The position numbers and the translations under genes are program-made. Below, piece by piece: positions 44,564-54,548 of a stretch of DNA of 64,000 nucleotides. This DNA comes from CAVOAK01 sp965217615. GTDB lineage: Bacteria; Pseudomonadota; Alphaproteobacteria; UBA8366; CAVOAK01. The DNA lies in assembly GCA_965217615.1 (NCBI GenBank), contig CBDCIT010000047.1:1-64000 (forward strand). The letters run 5' to 3'. Numbering within the stretch: the stretch's first letter is position 1; the number at the start of each line of letters is the position of its first letter. The notes beneath the pieces were generated by a model. That model did not search any database and had not been told where the DNA came from. It worked only from the letters and a program-made list of their open reading frames with translations.

Positions 44564-46663
44564 ATGGGCGGCACGACAATAAGCTTCGCTCCCCTTCTTC
44601 CCTGGGCGGTTATCGCACCGTTTGGCCTCATCGCATTGGGGCTGTTCCTTTATGCCGTCTATCGGCGCGCAGGAGGTGTGCTTTGGCGTGGACTCGCCGC
44701 AGCGTCACTCATAACGGCCCTTGTCAATCCAGCAATTGTCGACGAGCAGCGCAAGCCCTTGAAAGACGTTGCCGCCGTCGTCGTTGATGCCACGCCGAGC
44801 CAGAATGTGGGCGCGCGCCGCGCACAAATAGAGGTCGCCCTTGGGGAACTGCAACGCCGCCTCAAAGTCATGGAAGACACACTCGAGGTGCGGACCATCC
44901 GTGTCGAGCATGATTCCGTCGCTTCCGCCAGCGAAGGCACGCGCCTATTCGGGCCGCTGACAAGAATGCTGAGCGACGTGCCGCCGCGCCGCCTTGCCGG
45001 TGCGGTTATCATCACCGACGGCCAAGTGCACGATGTCCCTGACGACCTTGCAACAGCAGGCCTCACTGCGCCAGTGCATGTGCTTCTGACAGGCGATCCC
45101 AATGAAGGTGACCGTCGTCTCGTCGTACTCGAAGCTCCGAGCTATGGCATCGTCGGCAAGGAATTGCTGATGACCGTGCGCATCGAGGACAGCGGAGGTC
45201 CCGACACAGAGGATCGCGGCTCCGCCACGCTCACCGTTCGGCTCAACGGCGCCGACTCGCGGACCTACGAGCTACCTGTAGGTATCGATGCCACATTTGC
45301 CGTTACGCTCGATCACCGTGGCCTGTCCATCCTCGAACTTTCGGTTGAGCGCGGTTCCAGAGAATTGACGTTGATCAACAACCGCGCCGTCGTCCAAGTC
45401 AACGGTGTGCAGGATCGTTTGCGGGTATTGCTGGTCTCCGGTGAACCGCACGCAGGCGAACGCACTTGGCGAAATCTCCTCAAGTCCGACCCGTCGGTCG
45501 ACCTCGTGCACTTCACTATTCTGCGGCCGCCCGAAAAGCAGGACGGCACACCGATCAACGAGCTATCTTTGATTTCGTTCCCGACGCGCGAGTTGTTTGA
45601 AGTCAAGATCGACGAGTTCGACCTGGTGATCTTCGACCGGTATCGACGGCGCGGTGTGTTGCCGCCCGTCTATCTTCAAAACATCGCCGATTATGTGGCC
45701 CGTGGCGGCGCACTTCTGGAGGCAGTTGGACCAACATTCGCCGGTCCGTTCAGCATTTTTCGGACGCCGCTTGGCGACGTGCTTCCGGGAGAACCAACCG
45801 GCTCAATTTTCGAACGGCGATTCAGGCCTCAGATCACCGAAATAGGACACCGGCATCCGGTAACCATGCGGTTGCCTGGCGGACCTGCTTTATCCGGTGG
45901 AAAGGCAATCGGCGAACCTGGCTGGGGTCGCTGGTTCCGACAGATCGATTCCGAAGCGGCGCGCGGACGCGTCCTGATGTCCGGGATCGAGGGGCGGCCT
46001 CTGCTGATCCTCGACCGGGTTGGTGACGGCCGCGTCGCACAACTCAACAGCGATCACATTTGGCTGTGGGCACGCGGCTTCGAGGGCGGCGGTCCGCAGG
46101 CAGAACTACTGCGCCGGCTCGCCCACTGGCTGATGAAGGAACCCGAGCTGGAGGAGAATGATCTTCGCGCGCAAGTCGTCAACGACAGATTAGAAATCGT
46201 CCGGCGGAGTGTGGATCGCCAGGAGAAGGGCGTCGAGGTCACATTTCCCGATGGCCGACAGATTGTCGTAAGACCAGAAGAGAATTTGCCGGGCGAGTAT
46301 CGGGCGAGCGTGCCAATTGATGCGGCGGGCCTCTATCGCATTAGCGACGGTGAGAGGGTGACGATGGCCGCCGCCGGGGCACTCAATTCTCTTGAGCTGG
46401 CCGACATGCGCGCCAGCGCCGATCTGCTTGCGCCTGGCATTGCGGCCGTCGGTGGCGCCGCGCGTTGGCTCAACCAAGGCGTGCCGCAGATCCGCAGCGT
46501 GCGACCGGGTCGCCGCGCAGCGGGTCAGGGTTGGATTGGACTGATTGCAAACGGTGATTATGTGGTGACCGGTATTCGCCAGATACCTTTGATGCCAGCG
46601 TTGGTCATCCTTTTGTTGGCGTTGGGCGCCACGGCAGCGGCGTGGCGGCGAGAGGGCGACTAG
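44564..46663 (+). CDS. Large membrane protein with glutamine-amidotransferase-like fold
   Basis: 699 residues. Two N-terminal helices (LPWAVIAPFGLIALGLFLYAV and GLAAASLITALVNPA) and one C-terminal helix (LMPALVILLLALGATAAAW). The middle resembles class-I glutamine-amidotransferase-like domains in this operon type (LVIFDRYRRRGVLPPVYLQNIADYVARGGALLEAVGP), with no catalytic Cys-His pair visible. It starts 3 bp after the DUF4159 stop. Probably the fourth component of the same envelope complex; catalytic activity is doubtful. Confidence 0.85.
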   Translation: MGGTTISFAPLLPWAVIAPFGLIALGLFLYAVYRRAGGVLWRGLAAASLITALVNPAIVDEQRKPLKDVAAVVVDATPSQNVGARRAQIEVALGELQRRLKVMEDTLEVRTIRVEHDSVASASEGTRLFGPLTRMLSDVPPRRLAGAVIITDGQVHDVPDDLATAGLTAPVHVLLTGDPNEGDRRLVVLEAPSYGIVGKELLMTVRIEDSGGPDTEDRGSATLTVRLNGADSRTYELPVGIDATFAVTLDHRGLSILELSVERGSRELTLINNRAVVQVNGVQDRLRVLLVSGEPHAGERTWRNLLKSDPSVDLVHFTILRPPEKQDGTPINELSLISFPTRELFEVKIDEFDLVIFDRYRRRGVLPPVYLQNIADYVARGGALLEAVGPTFAGPFSIFRTPLGDVLPGEPTGSIFERRFRPQITEIGHRHPVTMRLPGGPALSGGKAIGEPGWGRWFRQIDSEAARGRVLMSGIEGRPLLILDRVGDGRVAQLNSDHIWLWARGFEGGGPQAELLRRLAHWLMKEPELEENDLRAQVVNDRLEIVRRSVDRQEKGVEVTFPDGRQIVVRPEENLPGEYRASVPIDAAGLYRISDGERVTMAAAGALNSLELADMRASADLLAPGIAAVGGAARWLNQGVPQIRSVRPGRRAAGQGWIGLIANGDYVVTGIRQIPLMPALVILLLALGATAAAWRREGD

Positions 46664-46788
46664 CAGCCCGCCTTACAGCAGCGTTTGGTGCTGCTATGAT
46701 CGAGAGTCGGCGGTGCTTCGAACGCGTTGGGTCGCGGCTCCGACACAAATCGGCGATGGTGTTCGCTGCACACCAGGGAATTGATTCG

Positions 46789-47784
46789 ATGGGAATGATG
46801 ATCGACGGCGTTTGGCGCGTTATGGACCGCAACCAGCGTCGGCAGCAGAGCGGAAAGTTCGTTCGAGCGGAGCCTTATTTCCGAAATTGGATCATACCCG
46901 ACGGGTTACCCGGTCCATCGGGAAAGGGCGGCTTCAAGGCGGAGGCGGGACGCTACCATCTGTATATTTCTTTGGCCTGCCCTTGGGCCCATCGAACCCT
47001 CATCATGCGCAAGATAAAGGGCCTTGAGGATAAGATCACGCTTTCGGTAACGCATCATTTCATGGGCGATCATGGCTGGTCGTTTCACGATGCCGATGGT
47101 GTGCTTCCAGACCCCATACTCGGGTCGGAATACATGCATCAGGTCTACGCGGCGGCAGAGCCGACATATTCTGGGCGGGTGTCTGTGCCCGTGCTTTGGG
47201 ACCGGGAAACCGCGACCATCGTCAACAACGAGTCGCCAGAGATAATTCGTATGTTCAACAGCGCCTTTAACCAGGTTGGCGCGAGTGGCCCTGATTATTA
47301 TCCAGCCGACCTCGCCGCGGAAATCGATAAAGTTAACGATCGCATATACACAACCCTCAACAACGGCGTCTACCGGTCGGGCTTCGCCACGACGCAAGAA
47401 GCATATTCGGAAGCCGTGTCAGAGCTTTTCGAAACGCTCGACTGGCTCGAAGACCGATTGAGCCACCAGCGTTACGTCGCCGGTTGTCGAATAACCGAAG
47501 CTGACTGGCGGTTGTTCCCCACGCTGGTTCGTTTTGACTCGGTCTACCACGGCCACTTCAAGTGCAACATCCACCGTATCGTCGATTACCCGAACCTGTG
47601 GGGCTATACACGTGAACTCTATCAGTTTCCCGGTGTCGCGGAGACGGTCGACGTGCAGCACACCAAGCACCACTACTACGGCAGCCACGAAACGGTGAAT
47701 CCGACGTTGATCGTTCCACTGGGCCCCAATCTGGATTTTACCTTACCGCACGGTCGCGATGAGCTGTTAAGCGCGGCTGAATGA
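46789..47784 (+). CDS. Xi-class glutathione S-transferase (glutathionyl-hydroquinone reductase)
   Basis: 331 residues from ATG 46789 (MGMMIDGVWRVMDRN). The xi-class block SLACPWAHRTLIMRKIKGLEDKI carries the catalytic Cys of CPWA. VPVLWDRETATIVNNESPEIIRMFN (glutathione site) and the C-terminal WRLFPTLVRFDSVYHGHFKCN are typical of YqjG/EcmB-type enzymes. It reduces glutathionyl-hydroquinones. It follows the membrane operon on the same strand and may be independent. Confidence 0.93.
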   Translation: MGMMIDGVWRVMDRNQRRQQSGKFVRAEPYFRNWIIPDGLPGPSGKGGFKAEAGRYHLYISLACPWAHRTLIMRKIKGLEDKITLSVTHHFMGDHGWSFHDADGVLPDPILGSEYMHQVYAAAEPTYSGRVSVPVLWDRETATIVNNESPEIIRMFNSAFNQVGASGPDYYPADLAAEIDKVNDRIYTTLNNGVYRSGFATTQEAYSEAVSELFETLDWLEDRLSHQRYVAGCRITEADWRLFPTLVRFDSVYHGHFKCNIHRIVDYPNLWGYTRELYQFPGVAETVDVQHTKHHYYGSHETVNPTLIVPLGPNLDFTLPHGRDELLSAAE

Positions 47785-47999
47785 CGCGGTGCGGTTGCGT
47801 GGAGCTGGTAAAACCGGAGAACGCCACGAACTACGGCAATCGCCGCAGTTTCGCGAATGGTTCTCGGGGGATTTGCGAACATTCAGACTCCGGTCAATCA
47901 GGTCAGGGTCCGTGATGCGAGGCAAGTAATGCTCTTCTCCGCCGCTTGATCTGCCGCAGCATTGTCAGACGCAAGGTAGCCACCGCCAAGGCTCGAGAA

Positions 48000-49827
48000 A
48001 TGGTCAAGGTCTATAGCGACACATTTGAGTGGCGCTTCGCGCGTCCGCCCGAGAAGCTCTGGCCCGCGCTCGCCGACACGGCGCGCTGGAACGAAGCGGC
48101 CGGGCTTCCCAAACATGCCATCGAAGAGGTTCTTCAGCCCGACGGGTCAGTCCGCTTCTTCGGCCGGGCGCGTCAGGGCATCTTCGCGCTCGAATGGGAG
48201 GAAATTCCCGTCGAATGGGTGGACCGGCAATGGTTTCGCCATTTGCGTGTTTTTTCCAAGGGGCCCATTCGTACCCTTTGTGCAACCTTGCGGCTCAGCG
48301 ACGACGGCGCTGGCGGAACGGTCGCGCTCTACACGGCCGAAGCCACGCCCGCCAATCTAATCGGTACACTCATTCTCGAAACTGTCTTCCTCAAGGCGTC
48401 CAGACGCATCTTCACCGAGCTTGCCGATAGCGCTCGAGATTGGTCCGAGAGCCGGCGCGAACAGCCGTTCGAAGCGAAGCGCAAAACGCTCTCGCCTTCG
48501 GAGCGGGCGCGCCTCGACGCGATGGTCGCGCGTGTAGAGGAAAGCCCGAACGGGCATCGGCTTGTCCGCCGGCTGCTCGACTGGATGCTGGCCGCGCAGG
48601 AAATCGATCTCATGACAATCCGTCCGCTGGAGCTGGCACAGCGATGGAACACGATCGGCCGATCCGTCGTAGAACTCTGCCTTCAGTCGGTCAAAGACGG
48701 GCTACTCGAACTTCGCTGGGATCTGCTCTGCCCGCGCTGCCGCGGCGCAAAGCTCGCCGTAACGTCACTCGATCAATTGCCGCGCGGTGCGCATTGCAAT
48801 TCATGTAACATCGACTACGACCGCGAATTTAGCCGCAACGTTGAGCTCACGTTTCATCCTGCACCGGCGGTTCGCGAGGTCGTTTCTGGCGAATTCTGCC
48901 TGTTCGGCCCAATGACGACACCACACGTCAAAGTTCAAGTGGCGCTTAATGCTGGTGAGACGCGTGAGCTCGAAGCCGAAATTGCAGCGGACGACTATCG
49001 GCTGCGACGCTCGAAATGGGCGGCGAGTGCGACCTAACGTTCGAATCCGGTGCATTTCCGGCGGTCATCGCCGAAGCGGGCGACGTAACCGCCGGGCCGC
49101 CACTGCGGGAAGGGTCGATCTGCCTTACCAACAATGAGAGTCGGCGGCGGACTATTATCATCGAGTCTCGCGACTGGGTTCGCGACGCACTGACCGCACA
49201 TCAGGCAACGACGTTGCAGGCCTTTCGCGATCTGTTTGCCGAGGCGGTCCTGAAGCCAGGTGACGAAGTCGGTATCTCGCAGATCACCATACTGTTTACC
49301 GACCTCAGGGTTCAACGGCGCTTTACGAGCGGATCGGCGACGCCGCCGCCTACCATCTCGTGCATGAGCATTTCGCCTATCTTGGACGCGCTGTCCGCGA
49401 ACGCAACGGGACGATCGTCAAAACGATGGGCGATGCCGTCATGGCCGTATTCGCAGATCCTGTCGACGCTGTCCACGCCGCGCTCTCCGTGTAGGCAGGT
49501 GTGCAGGAGTTTAATCGGGCCTCGGGAAGCGAGGACATTGTGATCAAAGTCGGATTACACGGAGGTCCCTGCATCGCCGTAAACCTCAATGAGAAACTGG
49601 ATTATTTCGGAACGACGATCAACATGGCCACGCGACTCCAGGCGTTTAGCATTGGCGGCGACATCGTGCTCTCCACCTGGATGGTCGCCGATCCCGCGGT
49701 TCGAGAGATTCTCGAACGGTTTCCGCTGACAACGGAGAACCAAATGATTCCTGGATTCATTGATCCGGTGACGGTCTATCGCCTGACCTCGGAGTCGCTG
49801 GCGAACGTCGGAGATGCGCCTGAGTGA
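48000..49827 (+). pseudogene. SRPBCC-DUF5939-nucleotide cyclase, broken by two frameshifts and a stop
   Basis: From ATG 48000 the first frame gives an SRPBCC-like N-terminus (FEWRFARPPEKLWPALADTARWNE) and DUF5939 (MTIRPLELAQRWNTIGRSVVELCLQ, zinc-type LLCPRCRGAKL...HCNSCN). At 49017-49020 a missing G shifts to CDLTFESGAFP...ISQITILFTDLR. At about 49307-49310 another missing G shifts to STALYERIGDAAAY, GTIVKTMGDAVMAVFADPVDAVHAALSV. TAG at 49492 then interrupts, and the frame resumes to 49827 with EKLDYFGTTINMATRLQA. Product would be a class III cyclase. Two homopolymer losses plus a nonsense change make true decay likely. Confidence 0.85.
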
Positions 49828-49836
49828 CGTTGCCGT

Positions 49837-50709
49837 TTAGCGTCCACGCGACTCGCGGTGGAGAATGTAAAGTCCACTGCCAACAACCAAAACCGACCCG
49901 GCGATGATCCAGCGGTCGGGCACATCGCCCCAGATCAGAAAGCCGTACAGCATGGCCCACAGCACGGCCGAATATTCGAAAGGCGACACAACGGCTGCCT
50001 CGGCGTAACGAAAAGCCTCGATGGTGAGATACTGCGCACTGCCCAGAAGAAATCCGCCAAGCGCGAACAGGCCAAGATCGAACAGTGTGATTGCGCGCCA
50101 TCCGAACACGAGCGTCACAAGCCCCGCGGCGCCTAGAGCGAGTGTCGTGATGAAGAGAATTGCGACCGACGATTCGGTCGCCGTTATGCGCCGCGTAACG
50201 ATGTCCTTAAATGCACTGGCGAAGGCCACGCAAAGAGGTAGCAGCGCCACCAGACGCACAGTCTCGCCGGTTGGGCGAAACATCACCAGAACGCCGCCAA
50301 AGCCGACCAGCACTGCCACCCAACGGCGCCAACCCACATGTTCACCCAAAAGCGGGCCAGCCAATGCCGTAACGAAAAGCGGGGCAGAAAATGCGATCGC
50401 AACTGCATCCGCCAGGGGCATCAGGCGCAACGAGGTGACAAACAGGAGCGTCGCCACGGTCATCGTGCTGGCCCGGACGAGCTGACCGCGCAAGTTGACG
50501 ACGCGTAGCGTTCGAAGTCCGCCGAAGCGCAAGGCGATCAACCACACCAAGATCATCACGAAGATACTGCGCATGAAAACGATCTGGCCGGTTGGGTAGC
50601 TTGCGGTCAGCCACTTGAGGACCGCATCGTTGAGCGTGAGCAGCGCAAACCCCGCAACCATGCAGGCAATGCCCCTGAGGGGAGAGGATTCGATACCGCT
50701 GATCTTCAT
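49837..50709 (-). CDS. EamA/DMT-superfamily transporter
   Basis: 290 residues, ten expected membrane helices in two EamA repeats (GIACMVAGFALLTLNDAVLKWL... and VALLPLCVAFASAFKDIVTRRI...). It starts at ATG 50709; the frame upstream to 50889 is arginine-rich and not membrane-like. It is divergent from the acyl-CoA dehydrogenase gene, suggesting shared control and possibly linked transport. Substrate cannot be read from sequence. Confidence 0.88.
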   Translation of the reverse strand: MKISGIESSPLRGIACMVAGFALLTLNDAVLKWLTASYPTGQIVFMRSIFVMILVWLIALRFGGLRTLRVVNLRGQLVRASTMTVATLLFVTSLRLMPLADAVAIAFSAPLFVTALAGPLLGEHVGWRRWVAVLVGFGGVLVMFRPTGETVRLVALLPLCVAFASAFKDIVTRRITATESSVAILFITTLALGAAGLVTLVFGWRAITLFDLGLFALGGFLLGSAQYLTIEAFRYAEAAVVSPFEYSAVLWAMLYGFLIWGDVPDRWIIAGSVLVVGSGLYILHRESRGR

Positions 50710-50883
50710 AGTTAGAGACGGCTGCAAGAGTGGGTTGGCAGACCCTACACCACGCCCGACCGCGAATCGCCGACCAATTCGTCGTGCGACCCTGCTCGCG
50801 CATTGCGGTGGCGCAAGCCGCTTGAGTAGACTGCGCTCGGCAGTGGGGATGCCTACGCAGGGAACATTGTCGGTGAATCGCAC

Positions 50884-52086
50884 ATGCATCGCCTAACTCG
50901 AGAACAGCAGAAGCTCCAAACGTGCGCGCGAACGCTTGCCGAGGATGTCATTGGTCCGAGGGCGGCAGACGTCGATCGCACCGAAGAGTATCCGTGGGAC
51001 AACGTCGCGGCGCTCACCGATGCCGGATTCATGGGTATGACAATCCCAGCAAGCCACGGTGGTATGGGTCTTGGCTACCTCGAGGCGGCACTTGTCATCG
51101 AGGAAATGGCGAAGGTCTGCGGCTCGACCGCCCGAATTGTCGTTGAAGGAAATATGGGCGCCATCGGCGCCATCTTGGCGTACGGGTCGGAGGACCAAAA
51201 GTCCCTCGCCGCGCGGCTCGTCCTCGCCGGTGACAAGCCGGCAATTTGTATTACCGAACCGGACGCCGGAAGTGCTGCGAATGAGATGACAACACGGGCC
51301 GACCGCCGTGGCTCAGGCTATGTAATCAACGGCAAAAAGCACTGGATTACGGGCGGCGGCGTCTCGAAGTTACATTTGATATTTGCGCGCGTGTTCGAGG
51401 GCACTGTTGAGCAGGGAATCGGCGGCTTCATCGTCGTCAACGACGCATCTGGAAATACCAAAGGCTTAACGATCGGCAATCGCGAACCGACGATGGGTCT
51501 GCGCGGATTGCCGGAGACGGAGATCAACTTGGCGGATCTGAAAGTCGACGATGCCATGGCAATTGTGCCGCCGGAAGGCTTGCAGCGCGGATTCGCAGGG
51601 CTAATGAATGCCTATAATGGACAGCGTATCGGCGCCGCCACGGTGGCTCTGGGTCTTGCGCAGGGCGCATTTGAACAGGCCCTCGCCTATACAAAATCGC
51701 GCGAGCAGTTCGGCCGGCCGATCCACGAATTTCAGGGTCTTCAGTGGATGCTGGCCGATATGTCGACCGACATCGCCGGCGCCAGGGTGCTGATTCACAA
51801 GTCGGCCAGCTGCGAGGGATTTCCCGACGCGCTGGAAGCCGCTCAGGCAAAGGTTTTTGCCTCCGAGATGGCGATCAGGGTCACCAACGATGCTTTGCAG
51901 CTGTTCGGTGCAGCAGGGTATTCGCGACGTAATCCAATCGAGCGCATGGTGCGCGACGCACGGATGTTTACGATCGGTGGCGGCACTGCGCAGATCCTGC
52001 GCACGCTGATCGCCTCTCGGCTTCTGGATCGGAAGCTGCCGCAGACCCGGGATGGCTATCTGAATCTGCCACGAGCCGAGGACTAG
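50884..52086 (+). CDS. Acyl-CoA dehydrogenase family, candidate 3-sulfinopropanoyl-CoA desulfinase
   Basis: 400 residues. FAD/substrate fold with ICITEPDAGSAANEMTTRAD and NGKKHWITGGGVSKLHLIFARVF. From memory, it closely resembles Acd of Advenella mimigardefordensis, the enzyme that releases sulfite from 3-sulfinopropanoyl-CoA: shared blocks are WDNVA, DAGFMGM, GSEDQKSLAA, LVLAGDKPAICI, VEQGIG and NPIERMVRDARMFTIGGGTAQILRT. Arg84 is at the same place as that enzyme's sulfinate-binding Arg, and Gln247 (AYNGQRIG) occupies the region where ordinary dehydrogenases carry the catalytic Glu. It starts at ATG 50884. A conventional acyl-CoA dehydrogenase is the alternative. Confidence 0.8.
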   Translation: MHRLTREQQKLQTCARTLAEDVIGPRAADVDRTEEYPWDNVAALTDAGFMGMTIPASHGGMGLGYLEAALVIEEMAKVCGSTARIVVEGNMGAIGAILAYGSEDQKSLAARLVLAGDKPAICITEPDAGSAANEMTTRADRRGSGYVINGKKHWITGGGVSKLHLIFARVFEGTVEQGIGGFIVVNDASGNTKGLTIGNREPTMGLRGLPETEINLADLKVDDAMAIVPPEGLQRGFAGLMNAYNGQRIGAATVALGLAQGAFEQALAYTKSREQFGRPIHEFQGLQWMLADMSTDIAGARVLIHKSASCEGFPDALEAAQAKVFASEMAIRVTNDALQLFGAAGYSRRNPIERMVRDARMFTIGGGTAQILRTLIASRLLDRKLPQTRDGYLNLPRAED

Positions 52087-52205
52087 AATATGGTGGCTCC
52101 CAAACTCTCCTATGCCGTTCCGTTTGGATGGCGACTTTCGTTGGGCTATCGGGACAACTATATTAGAATCATAACCTTAGCCGCTGGAAAGGCGATCGGC
52201 CGGAC

Positions 52206-52949
52206 ATGACGGATTCAGAAGGCCAAGATTCTCCGTTCGTGTTGAGCAGAGACACCATCAAGCAGGGTTTGCTGCAACAATATGCACGCGACGACGCGCA
52301 TCAGATGCCGATACGGATTTTCACCGAAGAAGAGCGCAAGGCGTCGATAAAACAAATGCTCGCCAAGTCCGAAGACGGGCAAGATGTCTGGGTCTTTGGC
52401 TATGGCTCGCTGATGTGGAATCCGGCCTTCCACTATGCCGAAGAGCGGCCTGCTCTGCTGCGTGGATATCACCGTCGCTTTTGTTTTTGGACGCCGCTCG
52501 GACGCGGCACACTGGAAAATCCCGGTTTGATGCTCGGGCTTATTACCGGCGGGTCCTGCCGCGGCGTCGCCTTTCGCATTGCACCCGAGGTTGTCGAGCA
52601 GGAACTTAGCATTGTTTGGGCGCGAGAGATGATGGGCGACGTCTATCGGCCAAATTGGTTCAACCTGCAAACCGACCGCGGACCAATTCGGGCTATAGCC
52701 TTCACGTTGAGAAAGAGTCATGAGCGCTACGCTGGTGATCTGCCGGTCGAGGTCGTCACACGACATATTGCCACCGCAGCCGGCAGGCTTGGTCCGTGCA
52801 TGGACTACCTCGTCAACACGGTGCGCAAGCTCGAGGAGACGGGTGTGCACCAGGGCCCGATGCACAATCTTCTCAATCGCGTCCTAGCGCATCGCGCGGC
52901 GGTCGAATTGGAGTCAAAGGAGACAACGCATGTCGGTAAAGATCGATAA
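52206..52949 (+). CDS. ChaC-like gamma-glutamylcyclotransferase
   Basis: 247 residues. The glycine-rich VFGYGSLMWNPAF loop is the gamma-glutamylcyclotransferase signature; RRFCFWTPLGRGTLENPGLMLGL and LDYLVNT-like (MDYLVNTVRKLEETG) fit ChaC, the glutathione-specific enzyme that releases 5-oxoproline and Cys-Gly. It starts at ATG 52206. It overlaps msrB by 20 nt, so the two are coupled: glutathione turnover next to methionine repair. Confidence 0.92.
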   Translation: MTDSEGQDSPFVLSRDTIKQGLLQQYARDDAHQMPIRIFTEEERKASIKQMLAKSEDGQDVWVFGYGSLMWNPAFHYAEERPALLRGYHRRFCFWTPLGRGTLENPGLMLGLITGGSCRGVAFRIAPEVVEQELSIVWAREMMGDVYRPNWFNLQTDRGPIRAIAFTLRKSHERYAGDLPVEVVTRHIATAAGRLGPCMDYLVNTVRKLEETGVHQGPMHNLLNRVLAHRAAVELESKETTHVGKDR

Positions 52950-53325
52950 GAAAGACGCGGAATGGCGCTCAAAGCTGACGCCGGAGCAATATGCCGTCTG
53001 CCGACAGGCGGCGACCGAGTCCCCGTTCTCGGGCAAGTACAACGACTGTAAGGACAATGGGACGTATGTGTGCATCTGTTGCGGCAATCCGTTGTTCAAG
53101 TCAGACACCAAGTTCGATTCCGGAACCGGTTGGCCGAGTTTTTGGCAACCCATTGCCGATGACGCGGTGCGCGAGCATGAGGATAGCAGTTTACTCGCGC
53201 GCCGAACGGAGATCGTTTGCGCCGCCTGCGAGTCCCATCTGGGTCACGTATTCGAGGACGGCCCGGCGCCAACGGGACTACGCTACTGCATGAACTCGGT
53301 GGCCCTCGACCTCAAGGGCGACTAA
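52930..53325 (+). CDS. msrB: Peptide-methionine (R)-S-oxide reductase
   Basis: 131 residues. Zinc ligands are CICC (residues ~50-53) and CAAC (~98-101). The catalytic Cys lies in RYCMNSVALDL near 121. The FDSGTGWPSFWQPI block is intact. It starts at ATG 52930 inside the end of the ChaC gene. Reduces methionine-R-sulfoxide in proteins. Confidence 0.96.
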   Translation: MSVKIDKKDAEWRSKLTPEQYAVCRQAATESPFSGKYNDCKDNGTYVCICCGNPLFKSDTKFDSGTGWPSFWQPIADDAVREHEDSSLLARRTEIVCAACESHLGHVFEDGPAPTGLRYCMNSVALDLKGD

Positions 53326-53364
53326 CGCGCAGCGATCGATCTCGGCCAATTGTGCCGCCCCAAG

Positions 53365-54519
53365 TCAAAGAACAATAAGATCCCGCGTTACCTGCGAGAG
53401 AATCTCGCATCCGTCTTCTGTGACCAGCAATGTGTCGACGAGGCGGGCGCCCAGCCGGTCCTCGTGGCTGAATACCGGTGGCTCGACTGACACCACCATG
53501 CCGGCCTCCAACACATATGGACTGTTGTCCGACAGATCCAGGCGTTCGCCCCACGTCGGCGGAAACGCCGGTGCGATACCGTATCCCGTCGTGTGCAGCC
53601 GATACTTGTCCATTCCGGCCTTCGCGGTAACCATTCTTGCAGCCTCATGCGGCTTGCTCGCAGAAACGCCCGCCTTAATCTCAGCAATGAATGCGTCGCC
53701 AGCTGCGCGAACCACGTCGAAGATCTCGACCATTCGCGGCGACGGCTTACCCATGCAAAGTTGCCGCCCGAGCAGCGCGCAATAGCGCCGATGGGCCGTG
53801 CCGTATTCGATATGCATAAAATCGCCGCTGGCAATTAGCTTCTCGCTCGGTGCCGGGTGCGCATAGCAGGTGCGCTCGCCGCTCGCGAAATTCATTGGGC
53901 TCGCGGCCATCTCGCCGCCTTCGACCATTATCGCACGATAAACTTCGCCCGCGACCTGTGCCTCCGTCATCCCTTCAGATACCGTGTCGAGGCAGACATC
54001 CATCGCCGTGTCGGCAATAGCAGCGGCCTTGCGAATATAGGTAATTTCCGCCGGCGACTTGATGAATTTGCACTCGTCGATCAAGCCTGCGGCATCCATG
54101 ACCAACGATGAACCAAGATAGTCCTTCAGCCGTTCATACTCGCGCACCGCTAGAGAGAATCTGACGACCTCGAGTCCGATGTGACGACCGGCGTAGCCCT
54201 TCTCTTCCATGAGGCTAATTGCGGCGTCGATAGGGTCCTCGGGAACTGGACCGCCCCATCCGCGAATATCTTCCGCGAGGCAGGTGTCGAGCGCTTCGGG
54301 GAGTTCGGACGCTCGTGTAAGGAAGATAAGAGGTCCCTCCTCAATCGGAAAGAACAGAACCTGGAATTGCTGGTAGCCTTTGGTGCGGCAACCAATCAGG
54401 TAGTTGATGTTGACCGGCGAAAGCACGAGCAAGAGATCGATCCCAGCGTGCTCCATTGCCTCGCGCACTCGCTTTCGGCGACCCTCGAATTCCGCCGCAT
54501 CGAAATCGTACTTAGACAT
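53365..54519 (-). CDS. M24-family protein lacking metal ligands (creatinase/DoeA-like)
   Basis: 384 residues from ATG 54519, with GAGG upstream. The N-terminal creatinase domain (MEHAGIDLLLVLSPVNINYLIGC) and C-terminal pita-bread fold (KSPAEITYIRKAAAIAD) are present. The usual metal ligands are changed: HIEYG has Glu for the first Asp, RYCALLGRQ lacks the second Asp, and LVDTLLV lacks the last Glu. That pattern fits non-metal members such as creatinase or ectoine hydrolase rather than an aminopeptidase. The next gene upstream is a deacetylase. Substrate unknown. Confidence 0.82.
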   Translation of the reverse strand: MSKYDFDAAEFEGRRKRVREAMEHAGIDLLLVLSPVNINYLIGCRTKGYQQFQVLFFPIEEGPLIFLTRASELPEALDTCLAEDIRGWGGPVPEDPIDAAISLMEEKGYAGRHIGLEVVRFSLAVREYERLKDYLGSSLVMDAAGLIDECKFIKSPAEITYIRKAAAIADTAMDVCLDTVSEGMTEAQVAGEVYRAIMVEGGEMAASPMNFASGERTCYAHPAPSEKLIASGDFMHIEYGTAHRRYCALLGRQLCMGKPSPRMVEIFDVVRAAGDAFIAEIKAGVSASKPHEAARMVTAKAGMDKYRLHTTGYGIAPAFPPTWGERLDLSDNSPYVLEAGMVVSVEPPVFSHEDRLGARLVDTLLVTEDGCEILSQVTRDLIVL

Positions 54520-54548
54520 TACCTCTTCCCAAACGAGCCGAACGGCTC

